Assembly (NCBI GenBank): GCA_000934455.1
Contig: KN882585.1
Coordinates: 112,124-153,526, forward strand
Reading direction: 5' to 3'
DNA: 41,403 nucleotides
DNA from: Apostichopus parvimensis
Lineage: Eukaryota; Echinodermata; Holothuroidea; Aspidochirotida; Stichopodidae
A model generated the notes under the pieces. That model searched no databases. It saw only the letters and a program-made list of their open reading frames with translations, and had not been told where the DNA came from. A program made the position numbers and the translations under genes. Of the stretch, positions 1 to 9,465 are shown piece by piece (the stretch's first letter is position 1; each line of letters opens with the position of its first letter).

Positions 1-209
1 CTCAGCAACGTGACACCCTTCTGCCGTGTCACGTCACTGGTAAAACGTAGATCATACGTATTACGACCCTGGAGAGCTTGCAAAGCATCAACCTCTCCAG
101 GCACAACCACACCCTTACTCTTTAAAATACTAAAAACTTGCACCGGTGGAACCGCTTGTTCACCGGTGAAGGTTAACTTAACAATTTTGGAATCACGGCG
201 CGATGCCAT
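1..209 (-). pseudogene. Tx1-clade LINE ORF1, N-terminal fragment (copy A), runs off window
   Basis: Reading leftward from an ATG at 209, the frame is open to the window edge (about 69 codons). It begins MASRRDSKIVKLTF and contains the block VPGEVDAL followed by a DLRFTSD motif. The same N-terminal pattern (MAARRDSKIV, VPGEVDALQRK, FDVRFTSEAA) recurs at 1816 and 28343, so this is the start of the same ORF1 family, though a divergent subfamily. In better preserved copies this ORF continues into three CCHC zinc knuckles, a nucleic-acid-binding Gag-like protein that packages the LINE RNA. The rest of this copy lies outside the window. Family membership is seen by comparison within the window; assignment to the L1/Tx1 clade rests on the RT sequences of sister copies. 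Confidence 0.75.
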
Positions 210-430
210 GATACCGAAGGTGGCTAGGCCACAGAGGAGTAACAAAACAAAACAAACTAAAGACAGGTTGGTTTAACTACAAACGATATACGAATTGACG
301 CACACACGAACACGAACACAAGCTACCACACCCGCCTGGCGGGAAGTATAGCACAGTACAGTGATAATAACAGCTGTAATAGATGGAGAGCGAGAGCAAA
401 ACACGTCCGCACTCTACGAAAGCCAACTGC
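210..430 (-). promoter_or_regulatory. 5' UTR of Tx1 LINE copy A
   Basis: Non-coding stretch upstream of the ORF1 start at 209. It holds a block around 394-420 (acacgtccgcactc) found upstream of ORF1 in other copies (near 1908 and 28497), and a second block at 369-389 (aacagctgtaatagatggag) also found at 35209-35230, again upstream of an ORF1 start. The 5' UTR of a LINE normally carries its internal promoter; no core promoter motif can be pinned down here. Confidence 0.5.
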
Positions 431-945
431 CAACTATATAATATAAATATCCTGTGAGGTCTATCTAGCCCTCTTATTAGGATTTTCTCAACAAACTTAC
501 GACTTTGAGCCTCCTTGAGAACTCCAGGTGCCGTGAGTGTCGCTATACGGTTGTCAACTCGCCACGGTTCCCAAAAAACATGAATAGCGCCATCTATTTT
601 TAAGCTGAACCACATTCTGTCCTGAACACACTGTGTGCAACCAATAACACCAATAACGAAGGCGTGAAACCATTCCACACCAACCGGACAAAGGGACACT
701 CCAGCAAAAGGTGTTGCAAAGTCTCGATGGCTCTACAGCCTCCACGGGGACAAATCCCATCACCTAATCGCCACCTGACTAGGCGAAAATGGTTAGTGAT
801 GAGGACCCCATGTGCAATCCTCCACGCCAAGTCCCGGAGACGGCTATCTAGTGATTTACAACACACAGACCGCCACACATCTGGAGAGATGGCGGTTTGC
901 AAGCCGACGGGCACACAGGCGCGAGCATTGAACGAAACAATGGTG
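431..945 (-). pseudogene. Tx1 LINE ORF2 C-terminal fragment with reverse-transcriptase zinc-binding domain (copy B)
   Basis: On the minus strand from about 940 to 600, a frame carries the zf-RVT pattern: RLRDLAWRIAHGVL, then RWRLGDGICPRGGC, then ETLQHLLLECPFV. This Cys/His domain lies after the RT domain in L1/Tx1 and R1-type LINEs. The matching domain in copy C (1607-1251) has the same landmarks, confirming the family. Reading continues in another frame to about 430 without a recognised domain, so the copy is frameshifted. The right edge is the 3' end of copy C at 945/946, which suggests copy C inserted into copy B. RT, endonuclease and ORF1 are missing. Confidence 0.75.
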
Positions 946-1930
946 CTTTTTACGTGACCCGCCATGCGGGATACAAAACGTCACGGCCAAACTGCATTAC
1001 CGAACCACCCCATTACAAACGAAACTCAGGTCAAGCGAGCCAAAAAAGTACATACGCCCACCGACTTGCAGAGACAAAACGCCCAACCACCCACTGAATC
1101 ATTCAAAAAACTACAAAAGGACGACCAGCACGCAGCGAAACAAAACACCCCTCCCCAGCACACCACCGTCCAAAAAAGGCAGCCCCAGACTTCACCGCCT
1201 CCAGGACTGCCTGCCAACTGGCAAATTTCCCCCTAAAAACAACATGACATCTATTCCTCCAAACAAGTTTTTTCACAACAGAACAAACACAAATAATACG
1301 CTGCAACACAGCAACAGAACAAACTGGAGGATCTAAATAAAACAAAGCCCTGTCCTACCGACCAGGAACGGTCTCCCGTTAAACGGTCGGTCCAGGTCTG
1401 AAACGACTCCCACAAGCTTAAAACAAAGGAACAATGCCAAAAAACATGGGCAGTACTCTGTAAGCTGTCACAGCCGGTCCTCGGGCACAGTCCATCACCC
1501 AATCGCCAGTGATACCTTTTCAGATTGGTCACCAAGGCACCGTGTGCAATTCTCCATGCAAGATCACGGAGCCTGCAACCATTCAGCCTTAAATGCACCG
1601 AACGCACACATGGACGCCTCGGACGCGGGCAGCCTCCGAGGTGAAACGAACATCAAAAACATTCATACCCCGGAGAGTTTTACGCTGAAGCGCGTCAACC
1701 TCTCCAGGGACCTTTAAACCAAGAGAACGCAAAACTAAAAAAACTTGTCCGGGGACGACCTTAGCCTCCCCCGAAAAACTCAACAATACGATTTTGCTGT
1801 CACGGCGAGCCGCCATGACAGCTAGGGGTGTGGCAACGAAAACAACGAAACAAAACCAAAACTACAAAACTAATGAAATGCCAACGAAAAGTGGAGTAGC
1901 AGCCGAAAACACGTCCGCACTCCACGATAG
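946..1930 (-). mobile_element. Internally deleted Tx1 LINE with both ends kept (copy C)
   Basis: On the minus strand the element starts near 1930 with 5' UTR, opens ORF1 at ATG 1816 (MAARRDSKIVLLSFSGEA, then VPGEVDALQRK and DVRFTSEAARVRGVHV), and near 1600 jumps directly into the ORF2 zinc-binding domain (RLRDLAWRIAHGAL, RWRLGDGLCPRTGC, AHVFWHCSFV). It continues with the ORF2 C-terminus (stop at 1103) and 3' UTR. The 3' terminus is ...CACGTAAAAAG at 946-956, preceded by a CCCGC/GCGGG hairpin at 958-970. The second zinc-knuckle half of ORF1, the endonuclease and RT are absent, so this is a ~985-bp non-autonomous derivative. A frameshift lies between the zinc domain and the C-terminus. Confidence 0.75.
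1251..1816 (-). pseudogene. ORF1 start abutting ORF2 zinc-binding domain in copy C
   Basis: Two frames meet around 1590-1607: the ORF1 N-terminus reading leftward from 1816 ends at a stop at about 1589, and the ORF2 zf-RVT frame is open from 1607 to 1251. Comparison with copies E and G shows that several kilobases (rest of ORF1, all of the endonuclease and RT) are missing at this junction. The product, if any, would be non-functional. The cause could be template switching during reverse transcription or a later genomic deletion; the sequence does not decide. Confidence 0.6.
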
Positions 1931-3138
1931 CAAACTGATCATGAAACTGATCAAACTGATGATCATTTCGGTGAGTTGCAGCTGTTACGTCTACTGAAAC
2001 TTGATGAAAATGTGCTGTTACAGCTTCTTGTCCGTATACATCAGGTTATTTCCGTACAACGAGGCCTTTGGTTGTACAGTGATACAGTAGAGCTATGACG
2101 TAGTAATGTGCATTGCGCGTTCATGCTGCAGAAGATCAAAGGGTTGACGCTGCACAAATATAGACGGGTCAATGAAAAACAATCTACGGATTATTATTAT
2201 ATTTCACTGACAACATTTTGCATTTATTAAAGTAGAACGAAAATAACATGTCAGTATCGCAAGAAAAGACAAGATTTTCTTCTTAAATGCTCGAAAGGAT
2301 TTCCTGTTTACAAATCCGAAAGCATGATCATGCAATCCGATGTCGAGAAGTGTTGTAAAATAGGGCCTAAACGTGTCATTTTCTTGTTAAAAATATGAGT
2401 ATTTCGCGAAAAGAGATACCGTGATCATGTGATCTAAATCGACCTGTCACGTCATGATGATGACTGGCATCGTCACGGTGCAGTGAGATCGGTTTATTGT
2501 GTTGCACTGCACTTGGCCTGGACCGGAAACCCAGAAGATTCAATCATGTGAAAAGAGACAATGGTTTTGATATGCATGTTATATCCGTTTATGAGGATTC
2601 GAGGTTATGTGTGGCTGCAGTGTCACACCCTGTGTGTGTATGTAGTATAGGTGCCTTCAAATAGGGGCCCAAAATGTAGATTTTATCATGTGAAAAGAGG
2701 CAAGGCCAAAAGCTCTCAATATGACTCAAACTAAGGTACCTTACAAACCAAATCGGTTGCAAACACCGTTATTCATAACAACATTAGTTATCTGTTTATG
2801 TCATGTATTCCATTGTATCCTGAGTCAAACTACAATAACAGTTATGCGGTCATGAAATTACGCATAGCTTCGTACAGGATAGTATTCTTGGCCATACGTT
2901 TGTAATACTCTTTTCTCGCGTTAACACATGCCTCAGAGTCTGTGTATGTCTCTCCCGAGTGTGCCTGTCCACTGAATTGTACACGGCTCCGCTCCGTCCG
3001 TTACAAACGTGTCAAGTGAGATCATGTTTCTTCCTTAGCGACCGTCTCGCAGTGTAAAACCCAATCTAAGACCAAGTCATTTTTCACTGCGGGAGGGGTG
3101 GGGGGAGGCTTGAATAAACATTTTTTGGGGAAAGGGTT
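1931..3138. other. Intergenic, no gene recognised
   Basis: About 1.2 kb of AT-rich DNA with stops in all frames. It opens with short direct and inverted GATCA/TGATC words at 1930-1968 next to the LINE 5' end. A G-rich run lies at 3090-3111 and a weak A/T-rich stretch around 2200-2420. I see no coding, RNA or transposon structure. Confidence 0.6.
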
Positions 3139-3143
3139 CATAT

Positions 3144-3299
3144 TGTACTGTATTGTCTTATGTTATGTTCCGCCAAATTCCCATATTGGGATAGCGCCGC
3201 CTATTGTTATAAATAAACACACTTGTAAATGACAACCAACTTGTCTCACGTGCTTTTATTATCATGACCGGTTTACGGCCACCACCACCGGACATGACA
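3144..3299 (+). repeat. 5' LTR of gypsy element 1
   Basis: It starts TGTACTGTATTG and ends CCGGACATGACA, the TG...CA termini usual for LTRs. It contains a TATAAATAAA stretch at about 3209-3218 that can serve both as TATA box and as polyadenylation signal. It matches the 3' LTR except for one C/G change (in the AATAAACaCACTT segment). It is preceded by target duplication CATAT. Confidence 0.95.
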
Positions 3300-3301
3300 G
3301 A

Positions 3302-3320
3302 TGGCGACGAGGATGGGATT
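3302..3320 (+). promoter_or_regulatory. Primer binding site for tRNA-Ser(GCU)
   Basis: Two bases after the LTR lies tggcgacgaggatgggatt, the reverse complement of the 3' end of a metazoan serine tRNA(GCU) including CCA. All 19 positions fit the usual tRNA 3' sequence as I know it. This is where minus-strand cDNA synthesis would be primed. Confidence 0.8.
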
Positions 3321-3548
3321 GCCTGAAGTTGATGACATCGGTTTTTAATGAATTTCCGATCCGAACGTGAACTTTCACAACGGTAGAAGGGTAAACGCTA
3401 CATTCCTATCCCCGGTATGATAGTGCAGTAAAGACTGTGCGATAGCCTAACATTAACGCCAATCCAAGGATAAAGTGGTATAGGCTAGGACTATACGTTT
3501 CTACACGTAAAAAATAGTATTGGTTATAGCCGTTACACTACAGGTAAC
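3321..3548 (+). other. Untranslated leader of gypsy element 1
   Basis: 228 bp between the primer site and the Gag ATG with no long frame. In LTR elements this leader carries RNA packaging signals; none can be identified by eye. Confidence 0.5.
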
Positions 3549-6449
3549 ATGGCGACCAATATTGGAACAATCGAAACATTTAATGAAAATGTAGAAGACT
3601 GGCCTACCTATGTGGAACGGGTAGAGCTATATTTTGAAGCTAATGACATTCCAGAAAGTAAGAAAACGCCAGCATTGCTAAGTTTAATGGGTAGTCAAAC
3701 CTATACTTTACTGAGAAACTTAATGGCTCCTGAAAAGCCAGCAACTAAAACGTTCACCCAGATTGTAAAAACACTGCAAGATCACCTGTCACCAGAACCT
3801 TTATTAATCGCAGAACGATTTCGTTTCCATAAACGAGCACAACATGAAAATGAAAACATTGCAACATTTGTGGCAGAACTTAAAAAGCTAGCAGAGAGGT
3901 GTCAGTTCGGCACAAATTTGGATGACTCTTTGCGAGATCGGTTCGTGTGCGGATTGATGAGTGAGAGTACACAAAAACGGCTTCTAACACAAAAAACACT
4001 AACGTTCATAAAAGCTGTAGAATTGGCAAAGGTGATGGAATCAGCAGCGAAAGAATCCCAGGAATTCCGCAATTCCGAGACCAGTGCTAGTGCTCACCGA
4101 GTAGCACCACAACGTGAAACAAAGAAGAAGGTAAATAAAGCAAAATGTTATAGATGTGGAGGACTTAATCACGAAGCAGAAGATTGTTATTACAAAGATA
4201 AAGAGTGTTTCGAGTGCCAGAAGAAGGGTCACACCCGAAAGATGTGTAGAGCTAAACAGAAGAAAGAGAGAAAAAGTTCTCGCATTAAAGCTGTTGCCGA
4301 AGGAGAGTCGGATACTTCGGAAGACTTAGAAGAAGAATTAAAACACATCCATGCGATGAATCTAGTAAAGGGATCAGCGAAGCCAATCGTAGTGGAAGCC
4401 AACATAGAAGGGGTGCCAATTTCCATGGAAGTGGACACTGGGGCAGGAGTGACACTAATTCCAAAAGAGACATTCTTTAAGAAACTCAAGTCAAAAGTTA
4501 AACTGCATGCAACAAAGGTTGTATTAAAAACTTATCTAGGAGATAAGATTCCAGTTCATGGTAAAGGTAAAGTCAGAGTTCAGTATAATGGACATGAACA
4601 AATGTTACCTATATATGTTGTAGAGGGAAATGGTCCAGCTTTAACGGGAAGGGATTGGCTACTCGAATTGCCTTTGGACTGGCAAAACATAAAGAAAATA
4701 CAAAGTCCAAATGTTCCTAAGCAAAACATTGAGGAGCACATTGCAAATAGTGGGGTATTCAATAAGGAGATTGGAAAAGTAAAGGGGGTGCATGCACATC
4801 TTACAGTAAAAGAGGGAGCAAAACCCAAATTTTTCAAACCTCGCCCCATCCCATTTGCAGTTAAAGAACAAGTTACAGAGGAGATTAACAGATTGGTAAA
4901 AGAGGGGATCCTGGAAAAAGTGGACTATTCTGAATGGGCAGCCCCTGTAGTCCCTGTAAAAAAGCCCGATGGAAAAATAAGGCTTTGTGGTGATTACAAA
5001 GTGACAATTAATCCTGAATTAGAAACCACAGAGTACCCACTCCCAAGGCCGGAGGAATTGTACGCAAAGTTGAATGGGGGGCAGAAGTTCTCAAAGTTAG
5101 ATTTAACTTCAGCATATCAACAGGTAGAGCTTGATGAAGAATCAAGGAAGTATGTAACCATTAATACACACTTGGGGTTATTCCAATACACAAGGCTTCC
5201 TTTTGGTGTAAACTCAGCCCCAGCCATATTTCAACACAGTATGGATAAGATATTGAATGGGCTGGAGGGTGTAGGCTGTTACCTAGATGATATCATTATC
5301 ACTGGAAAAGATGATGAAGAACACAAAAGGAATCTATTAGCAGTTGTGGAAAGGCTGAATCAGTTTAATGTTAAACTGAAAAGGGAAAAGTGTGTGTTGT
5401 TTCAAGATCAAATTGAGTACTTGGGGCATGTTGTAGACAAGGTAGGGCTACATCCTTCACCAAGTAAGGTTGAATCACTGAAGTCTGCTCCACAACCAAA
5501 GAGTGTGCATGAAGTGCAGTCACTGCTAGGGTTCATAAACTATTACAGAAAGTTTATCCCAAACCTTTCAACCATAGTAGGTCCTATAGAGCAAAGCAAA
5601 AGCAAATCTAAGTTTGAATGGACAGTGGAATGCCAAAACGCTTTTGATAAAGTGAAAGAAATCCTAAGCTCAGAGGCTGTGCTTGTCTATTTTGATCCTG
5701 ATAAGGATGTAACATTAGCAGTTGATGCAAGTCCCCGTGGTATTGGCGCCATCATTTCACATAAGATCCTGGGCGAGGAGCGACCAATTGCGTATGCATC
5801 TAGAACCTTGACAAAAGCAGAGCAAAATTATTCACAGCTGGAAAAAGAAGCTCTCGCAATAGTTTTTGGTGTGCGGCATTTCCACCAATACTTATGTGGC
5901 AAGCGTTTCATCCTAGAGACAGACCACAAACCACTGACATACCTCCTAGGTCCAAAGCGAGGAATACCAGTTCTGGCAGCATCTAGATTGCAGCGTTGGG
6001 CCATATTGCTAGCAGGTTATGAATATGATATAAAGTATCGCACAACAAAACAAAATGCAAATGCTGACTGTTTGTCGAGATTGCCTCAGCAAACCCAGAA
6101 AAAAAGTGGGGAGGGTACTGATCAATTCACAGTGTTATGGACTGATGAAGGGTCAAAGGTCAACGAGGTCCAAGTTAACAGTTTGCCTGTAAGTAGTGAG
6201 AAACTTAGGAAGGAAACTGATAAAGATAAAGTCTTGTCAAGAGTCAAGTACTTCATATTAAATGGATGGCCAGATGAAACTGTCAATGTTAAATTTCAGC
6301 CGTACTACCGTAAAAGAAACGAGTTAACAGTTGAATGTGGTTGTATTTTGTGGGGGGTTAGAGTAGTTGTGCCCGAGTCATTACAGCAGTATGTTTTGCA
6401 GGAGTTACATGAAGGTCACCCTGGCATGGTCAGGATGAAAAGTGTCTAG
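3549..6449 (+). CDS. gag-pol: Gag-protease-RT-RNase H-integrase(N) polyprotein of gypsy element 1
   Basis: 966 codons from an ATG in good context (aacATGg). Residues 1-190 form a Gag capsid-like region. CCHC zinc knuckles lie at about 200-213 (CYRCGGLNHEAEDC) and 220-233 (CFECQKKGHTRKMC). The aspartic protease signature DTG is at 296-298 in EVDTGAGVTLIP. RT follows (LCGDYKVTIN, KLDLTSAYQQV, LPFGVNSAPA), with the catalytic YLDD box at about 578-581. RNase H begins around LAVDASPRGIGAII (Asp about 726) and includes QLEKEALAIVFG and ETDHKPL. The frame ends in the integrase zinc finger just after its histidines (ELHEGHPG). Gag and Pol share one frame here, so no frameshift is needed between them. 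The stop at 6447-6449 is caused by a small indel; integrase continues in the next frame. Confidence 0.93.
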   Translation: MATNIGTIETFNENVEDWPTYVERVELYFEANDIPESKKTPALLSLMGSQTYTLLRNLMAPEKPATKTFTQIVKTLQDHLSPEPLLIAERFRFHKRAQHENENIATFVAELKKLAERCQFGTNLDDSLRDRFVCGLMSESTQKRLLTQKTLTFIKAVELAKVMESAAKESQEFRNSETSASAHRVAPQRETKKKVNKAKCYRCGGLNHEAEDCYYKDKECFECQKKGHTRKMCRAKQKKERKSSRIKAVAEGESDTSEDLEEELKHIHAMNLVKGSAKPIVVEANIEGVPISMEVDTGAGVTLIPKETFFKKLKSKVKLHATKVVLKTYLGDKIPVHGKGKVRVQYNGHEQMLPIYVVEGNGPALTGRDWLLELPLDWQNIKKIQSPNVPKQNIEEHIANSGVFNKEIGKVKGVHAHLTVKEGAKPKFFKPRPIPFAVKEQVTEEINRLVKEGILEKVDYSEWAAPVVPVKKPDGKIRLCGDYKVTINPELETTEYPLPRPEELYAKLNGGQKFSKLDLTSAYQQVELDEESRKYVTINTHLGLFQYTRLPFGVNSAPAIFQHSMDKILNGLEGVGCYLDDIIITGKDDEEHKRNLLAVVERLNQFNVKLKREKCVLFQDQIEYLGHVVDKVGLHPSPSKVESLKSAPQPKSVHEVQSLLGFINYYRKFIPNLSTIVGPIEQSKSKSKFEWTVECQNAFDKVKEILSSEAVLVYFDPDKDVTLAVDASPRGIGAIISHKILGEERPIAYASRTLTKAEQNYSQLEKEALAIVFGVRHFHQYLCGKRFILETDHKPLTYLLGPKRGIPVLAASRLQRWAILLAGYEYDIKYRTTKQNANADCLSRLPQQTQKKSGEGTDQFTVLWTDEGSKVNEVQVNSLPVSSEKLRKETDKDKVLSRVKYFILNGWPDETVNVKFQPYYRKRNELTVECGCILWGVRVVVPESLQQYVLQELHEGHPGMVRMKSV

Positions 6450-7543
6450 CCAGGGGCCATGTTTATTGGCCAAGACTAGATCAGCAGCTAGAAGAGTTAG
6501 TAGGGTCATGCGATGATTGTCGACAGTACCAAACTTTGCCACCCAAAGCGCCTGTAAACCCATGGAGATGGCCGACAGAGCCTTGGCAAAGAATACATGT
6601 AGATTTCGCAGGTCCATTTTTAGGATCTATGTTTCTGCTTGTCGTAGACAGCCACTCTAAATGGCCGGAAGTCATACCGATGAAAACTACTACAGCTGAA
6701 AACACAATAACAGTTATGCGAAAAATGTTCAGTAGGTATGGACTACCTCATACTGTAGTATCTGATAATGGTCCTCAATTTGTGGCACATGAGTTCAAAG
6801 AGTTTTTGAAGAAAAATAATGTGGAACACATAAAATCAGCAGTCAAACATCCAGCATCAAATGGAGAAGTTGAACGTTTTGTTCAGACTTTCAAGCAGTC
6901 CATGAAGAAATCCCAAAATGATTCTGGTAATTTACATCAGAAATTAGACCGGTTCTTATTGTCTTATAGAGTGACTCCACATTCGGTAACAAAAGAAACA
7001 CCATCTAAGTTGTTTTTGAAGCGTGAGTTGAGAACACGTTTGAGTTCTTTGAAACCGTCTCTGAGTACCAAGTTATCAAAAGGTCAAAGTCATGAAGTCA
7101 TGGAAGGTTCAGTGAGACAATTTTTTGTAGGTGATTCTGTCTCAGTCCTAGATTTCAGAAAGCATTATGGTAAATGGGTAACTGGAGTTGTTTACAAAGT
7201 GTTAGGTCCTGTGACATATCTAATTCAAGTAGAAGGTCAAACTTGGAAGAGACATGTGAACCAGATACGGTCAAAGTCAATTTCTGCTCAAACACGGTCT
7301 GATTTGAATGCATCTCAAAACACCACAGCTTTGGAATCCACTCAATCAGAAATGTTTGACAGACTGTTGTTGCCAGAGGAAGATCAGGAATCTGACACAT
7401 CAGAGAGTCAGGTAAGGGAAAAAACTTCACCACATTTGTTGGAATCTGATAAACCTGATTCTCCAAGACAGTCAGTTGATAGTCAAATTTTACTCAGAAG
7501 GTCAGACAGAATGAGGAAACCGAAGAAGATTCTTGATTTGTAA
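6450..7543 (+). pseudogene. pol: Integrase continuation, gypsy element 1 (out of frame with gag-pol)
   Basis: After the stop at 6449 the protein continues in another frame: HVYWPRLDQQLEEL, then CDDC (the cysteine half of the HHCC zinc finger, near 6511), then the DDE core with VDFAGPF, VVSDNGPQF and SNGEVERF supplying the two aspartates and the glutamate. A chromodomain is not evident; the C-terminus is Ser/Glu-rich and ends ...RRSDRMRKPKKILDL at 7543. Integrase inserts the cDNA into host DNA. The break splits its zinc finger, so this copy probably makes no working integrase unless the break is a sequencing error, which the otherwise perfect reading makes possible. Confidence 0.85.
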
Positions 7544-7641
7544 ATAATGTTTATTACAGGTTGTTACTTAAAAAAAAATAAAAAAAAAATAAAAAAAAAT
7601 TTAAAGGACATATTAATTTTTTTTTATGACAAGGGGAGGAG
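7544..7641 (+). other. 3' untranslated segment with A-rich tract and polypurine tract
   Basis: After the pol stop comes an A-rich run at 7569-7600 and a T-run, then acaaggggaggag at about 7629-7641 directly before the 3' LTR. The purine run is the polypurine tract that primes plus-strand synthesis in LTR retrotransposons. Confidence 0.8.
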
Positions 7642-7797
7642 TGTACTGTATTGTCTTATGTTATGTTCCGCCAAATTCCCATATTGGGATAGCGCCGCCT
7701 ATTGTTATAAATAAACAGACTTGTAAATGACAACCAACTTGTCTCACGTGCTTTTATTATCATGACCGGTTTACGGCCACCACCACCGGACATGACA
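7642..7797 (+). repeat. 3' LTR of gypsy element 1
   Basis: 156 bp, TGTACTG...ATGACA, one substitution from the 5' LTR, followed by the second CATAT target copy (7798-7802). Confidence 0.95.
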
Positions 7798-8555
7798 CAT
7801 ATGGCAAACCAGATTGGCTTGATCTCTTTTCCGAAGCAAATCTCACAAAACACATTACATAGCCTGTGAGAAATGACCAAGACCCGAGTACCAATCGAAA
7901 GCGTTACCGTGGTCGTTCTTTCGGCAGTACAAGAAATATATATGGGGAAAATAGCTTTATTTTAGAAAGGTACACTTGGCTGCTTATACTACGGAATTAC
8001 GACTAACAGAACAGTGGCACTTCAATCAAAAGATCATGAACATGATGTCATTCACTGACATCATTCACTGAGTTCTGTTCAAGGTCAAAGCAGTGTTTGC
8101 AAATTGCTAAATTCAATTACGGAGGCCCAAAATCAGTGTTTTAATTGAAATGTGTTTATATCTTCCCGAATTAGAAGGATTTGTGTCATTATCGTTGTAC
8201 TTTAAACAGGCCATCTGCATGGATTTTCTTATGTGGGAGGGGGGGGGGCGACATGTATTGTGACCAATGCCTGGCTGGGCGGGCCTCTCACAGGTGCCGT
8301 CAAAAGAAGCTGATGATTTCCTTGTCAAACTCTGAACTGCTTAATATTTAGGCAGGTGCATGAGTTCATATATGAAAGTAAAGGCTGTGAGAGGGATCCA
8401 GGGGAAATGCCGCCTGCCATAACAGAACGCCTAAATGTAAAATGGTGCAATATATTTACTTCATTTCCCAGCAATAGTCGGCCTTTTTTTTTTTTTTAGA
8501 AAGCTCATAGGTGTAATATTATGCAATATGTATAGGCAATTTGTAATGTTCGACC

Positions 8556-8665
8556 GATAATCGCTTAGATAATCGGCATCGGGCCGATTATCATACAATC
8601 GGTAAATAATCGGCATGGGCAAAATCCAGTGCGCTACCGATTATGCGAAACCGATTATTAGTACG
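8556..8665. repeat. Cluster of alternating ATAATCGG / CCGATTAT motifs
   Basis: At least six copies of the word or its complement occur in 110 bp (for example gataatcggc, gccgattatc, aataatcggc, ccgattatgc, ccgattatta). Such clusters are common in the ends of hAT-type DNA transposons, where they are transposase-binding sites. No paired terminus or transposase was found here, so this may be a lone remnant. Confidence 0.45.
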
Positions 8666-9438
8666 TTTCACCATAGTAATTGGTTCCACATAAAGGATTG
8701 TATTTTTCCGCGCTTTGGATTCACCACAAACACAACTGGAGAAGACTAGATCATTCGATTGAACGCTATTCAAAGCTGGGGAAGGGGCGCTAATCAGCCG
8801 TGAAACGGTATCGCAAATCCCTCACGCGAGATTGTACATACTTGTTGTTTATCATACTATCCAGGTTTGGCAGTTAACATCATACAGTACAACCACGATA
8901 AGCTTTGGGGGGGGGGGCGACGTAATCCCTTTTTTTTAATTTCACTTAGCTTCTTGCATCGAAAAAACCTCCTGTTATCCATGTTTAACAATGGATAAGA
9001 AATATTTATTGTCTTCACTAAATAAAAAACAAATACAATACACTTTTTAACCACTTTGGCCATTTCACCGTTCGTGAAAACTAGAAACTGAAAAAAGATA
9101 ACATTAGGCTTTGCTCATTGTGAGTTGTACGTACATAGGCTAGTCTGACAAGCGAACGGTTGAGCACCATAACTGTTCAGTTTGCAGTTATCTCGAAAAA
9201 GAAACAAACTGACAAAATCTCCTTGATGTACACCTTTTGTGATGCATGCAAACACACGCACATTTTGGCGAAAAACCCGAGGCAAGTTTTTGTTTTCCTG
9301 ACCGCATGTACATACTTGCTTAAACAGACCCTTTGAAGTGACTGAACGCCTTAACCGACTAAGAAAAGTCTGATTTCTAGCGACGCGTGCGACAAAGTCA
9401 ATGGGACTTTTGTTTGTGATTTCTCCCGCATGTAGTTT

Positions 9439-9465
9439 AAGTCAATGGAGAAGCCCCATTGACTT
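9439..9465. repeat. Perfect 10-bp hairpin
   Basis: aagtcaatgg at 9439-9448 and ccattgactt at 9456-9465 are exact reverse complements with a 7-base loop. The word gtcaatgg also occurs just upstream near 9397. No gene context explains it. Confidence 0.5.

Larger units (their letters stand above)
3144..7797 (+). mobile_element. Ty3/gypsy LTR retrotransposon, Mag/SURL-like, nearly intact (4654 bp)
   Basis: The element has two 156-bp LTRs (3144-3299, 7642-7797) beginning TGTACTG and ending ATGACA, differing at one base. It is flanked by a perfect 5-bp target duplication CATAT (3139-3143 and 7798-7802). A tRNA-type primer site follows the 5' LTR and a polypurine tract precedes the 3' LTR. Between them one long frame encodes Gag, protease, RT, RNase H and the start of integrase, and a second frame the rest of integrase. 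Short LTRs, a fused gag-pol frame, two CCHC knuckles and a serine tRNA primer are typical of the Mag clade (sea-urchin SURL and relatives). The low LTR divergence implies a young insertion. One frame break in integrase is the only obvious lesion. Confidence 0.93.

Noticed and set aside
3090..3111. G-quadruplex upstream of gypsy element 1
   Set aside because: The G-runs do not give four separate runs of three with loops, so at most a weak two-layer structure.
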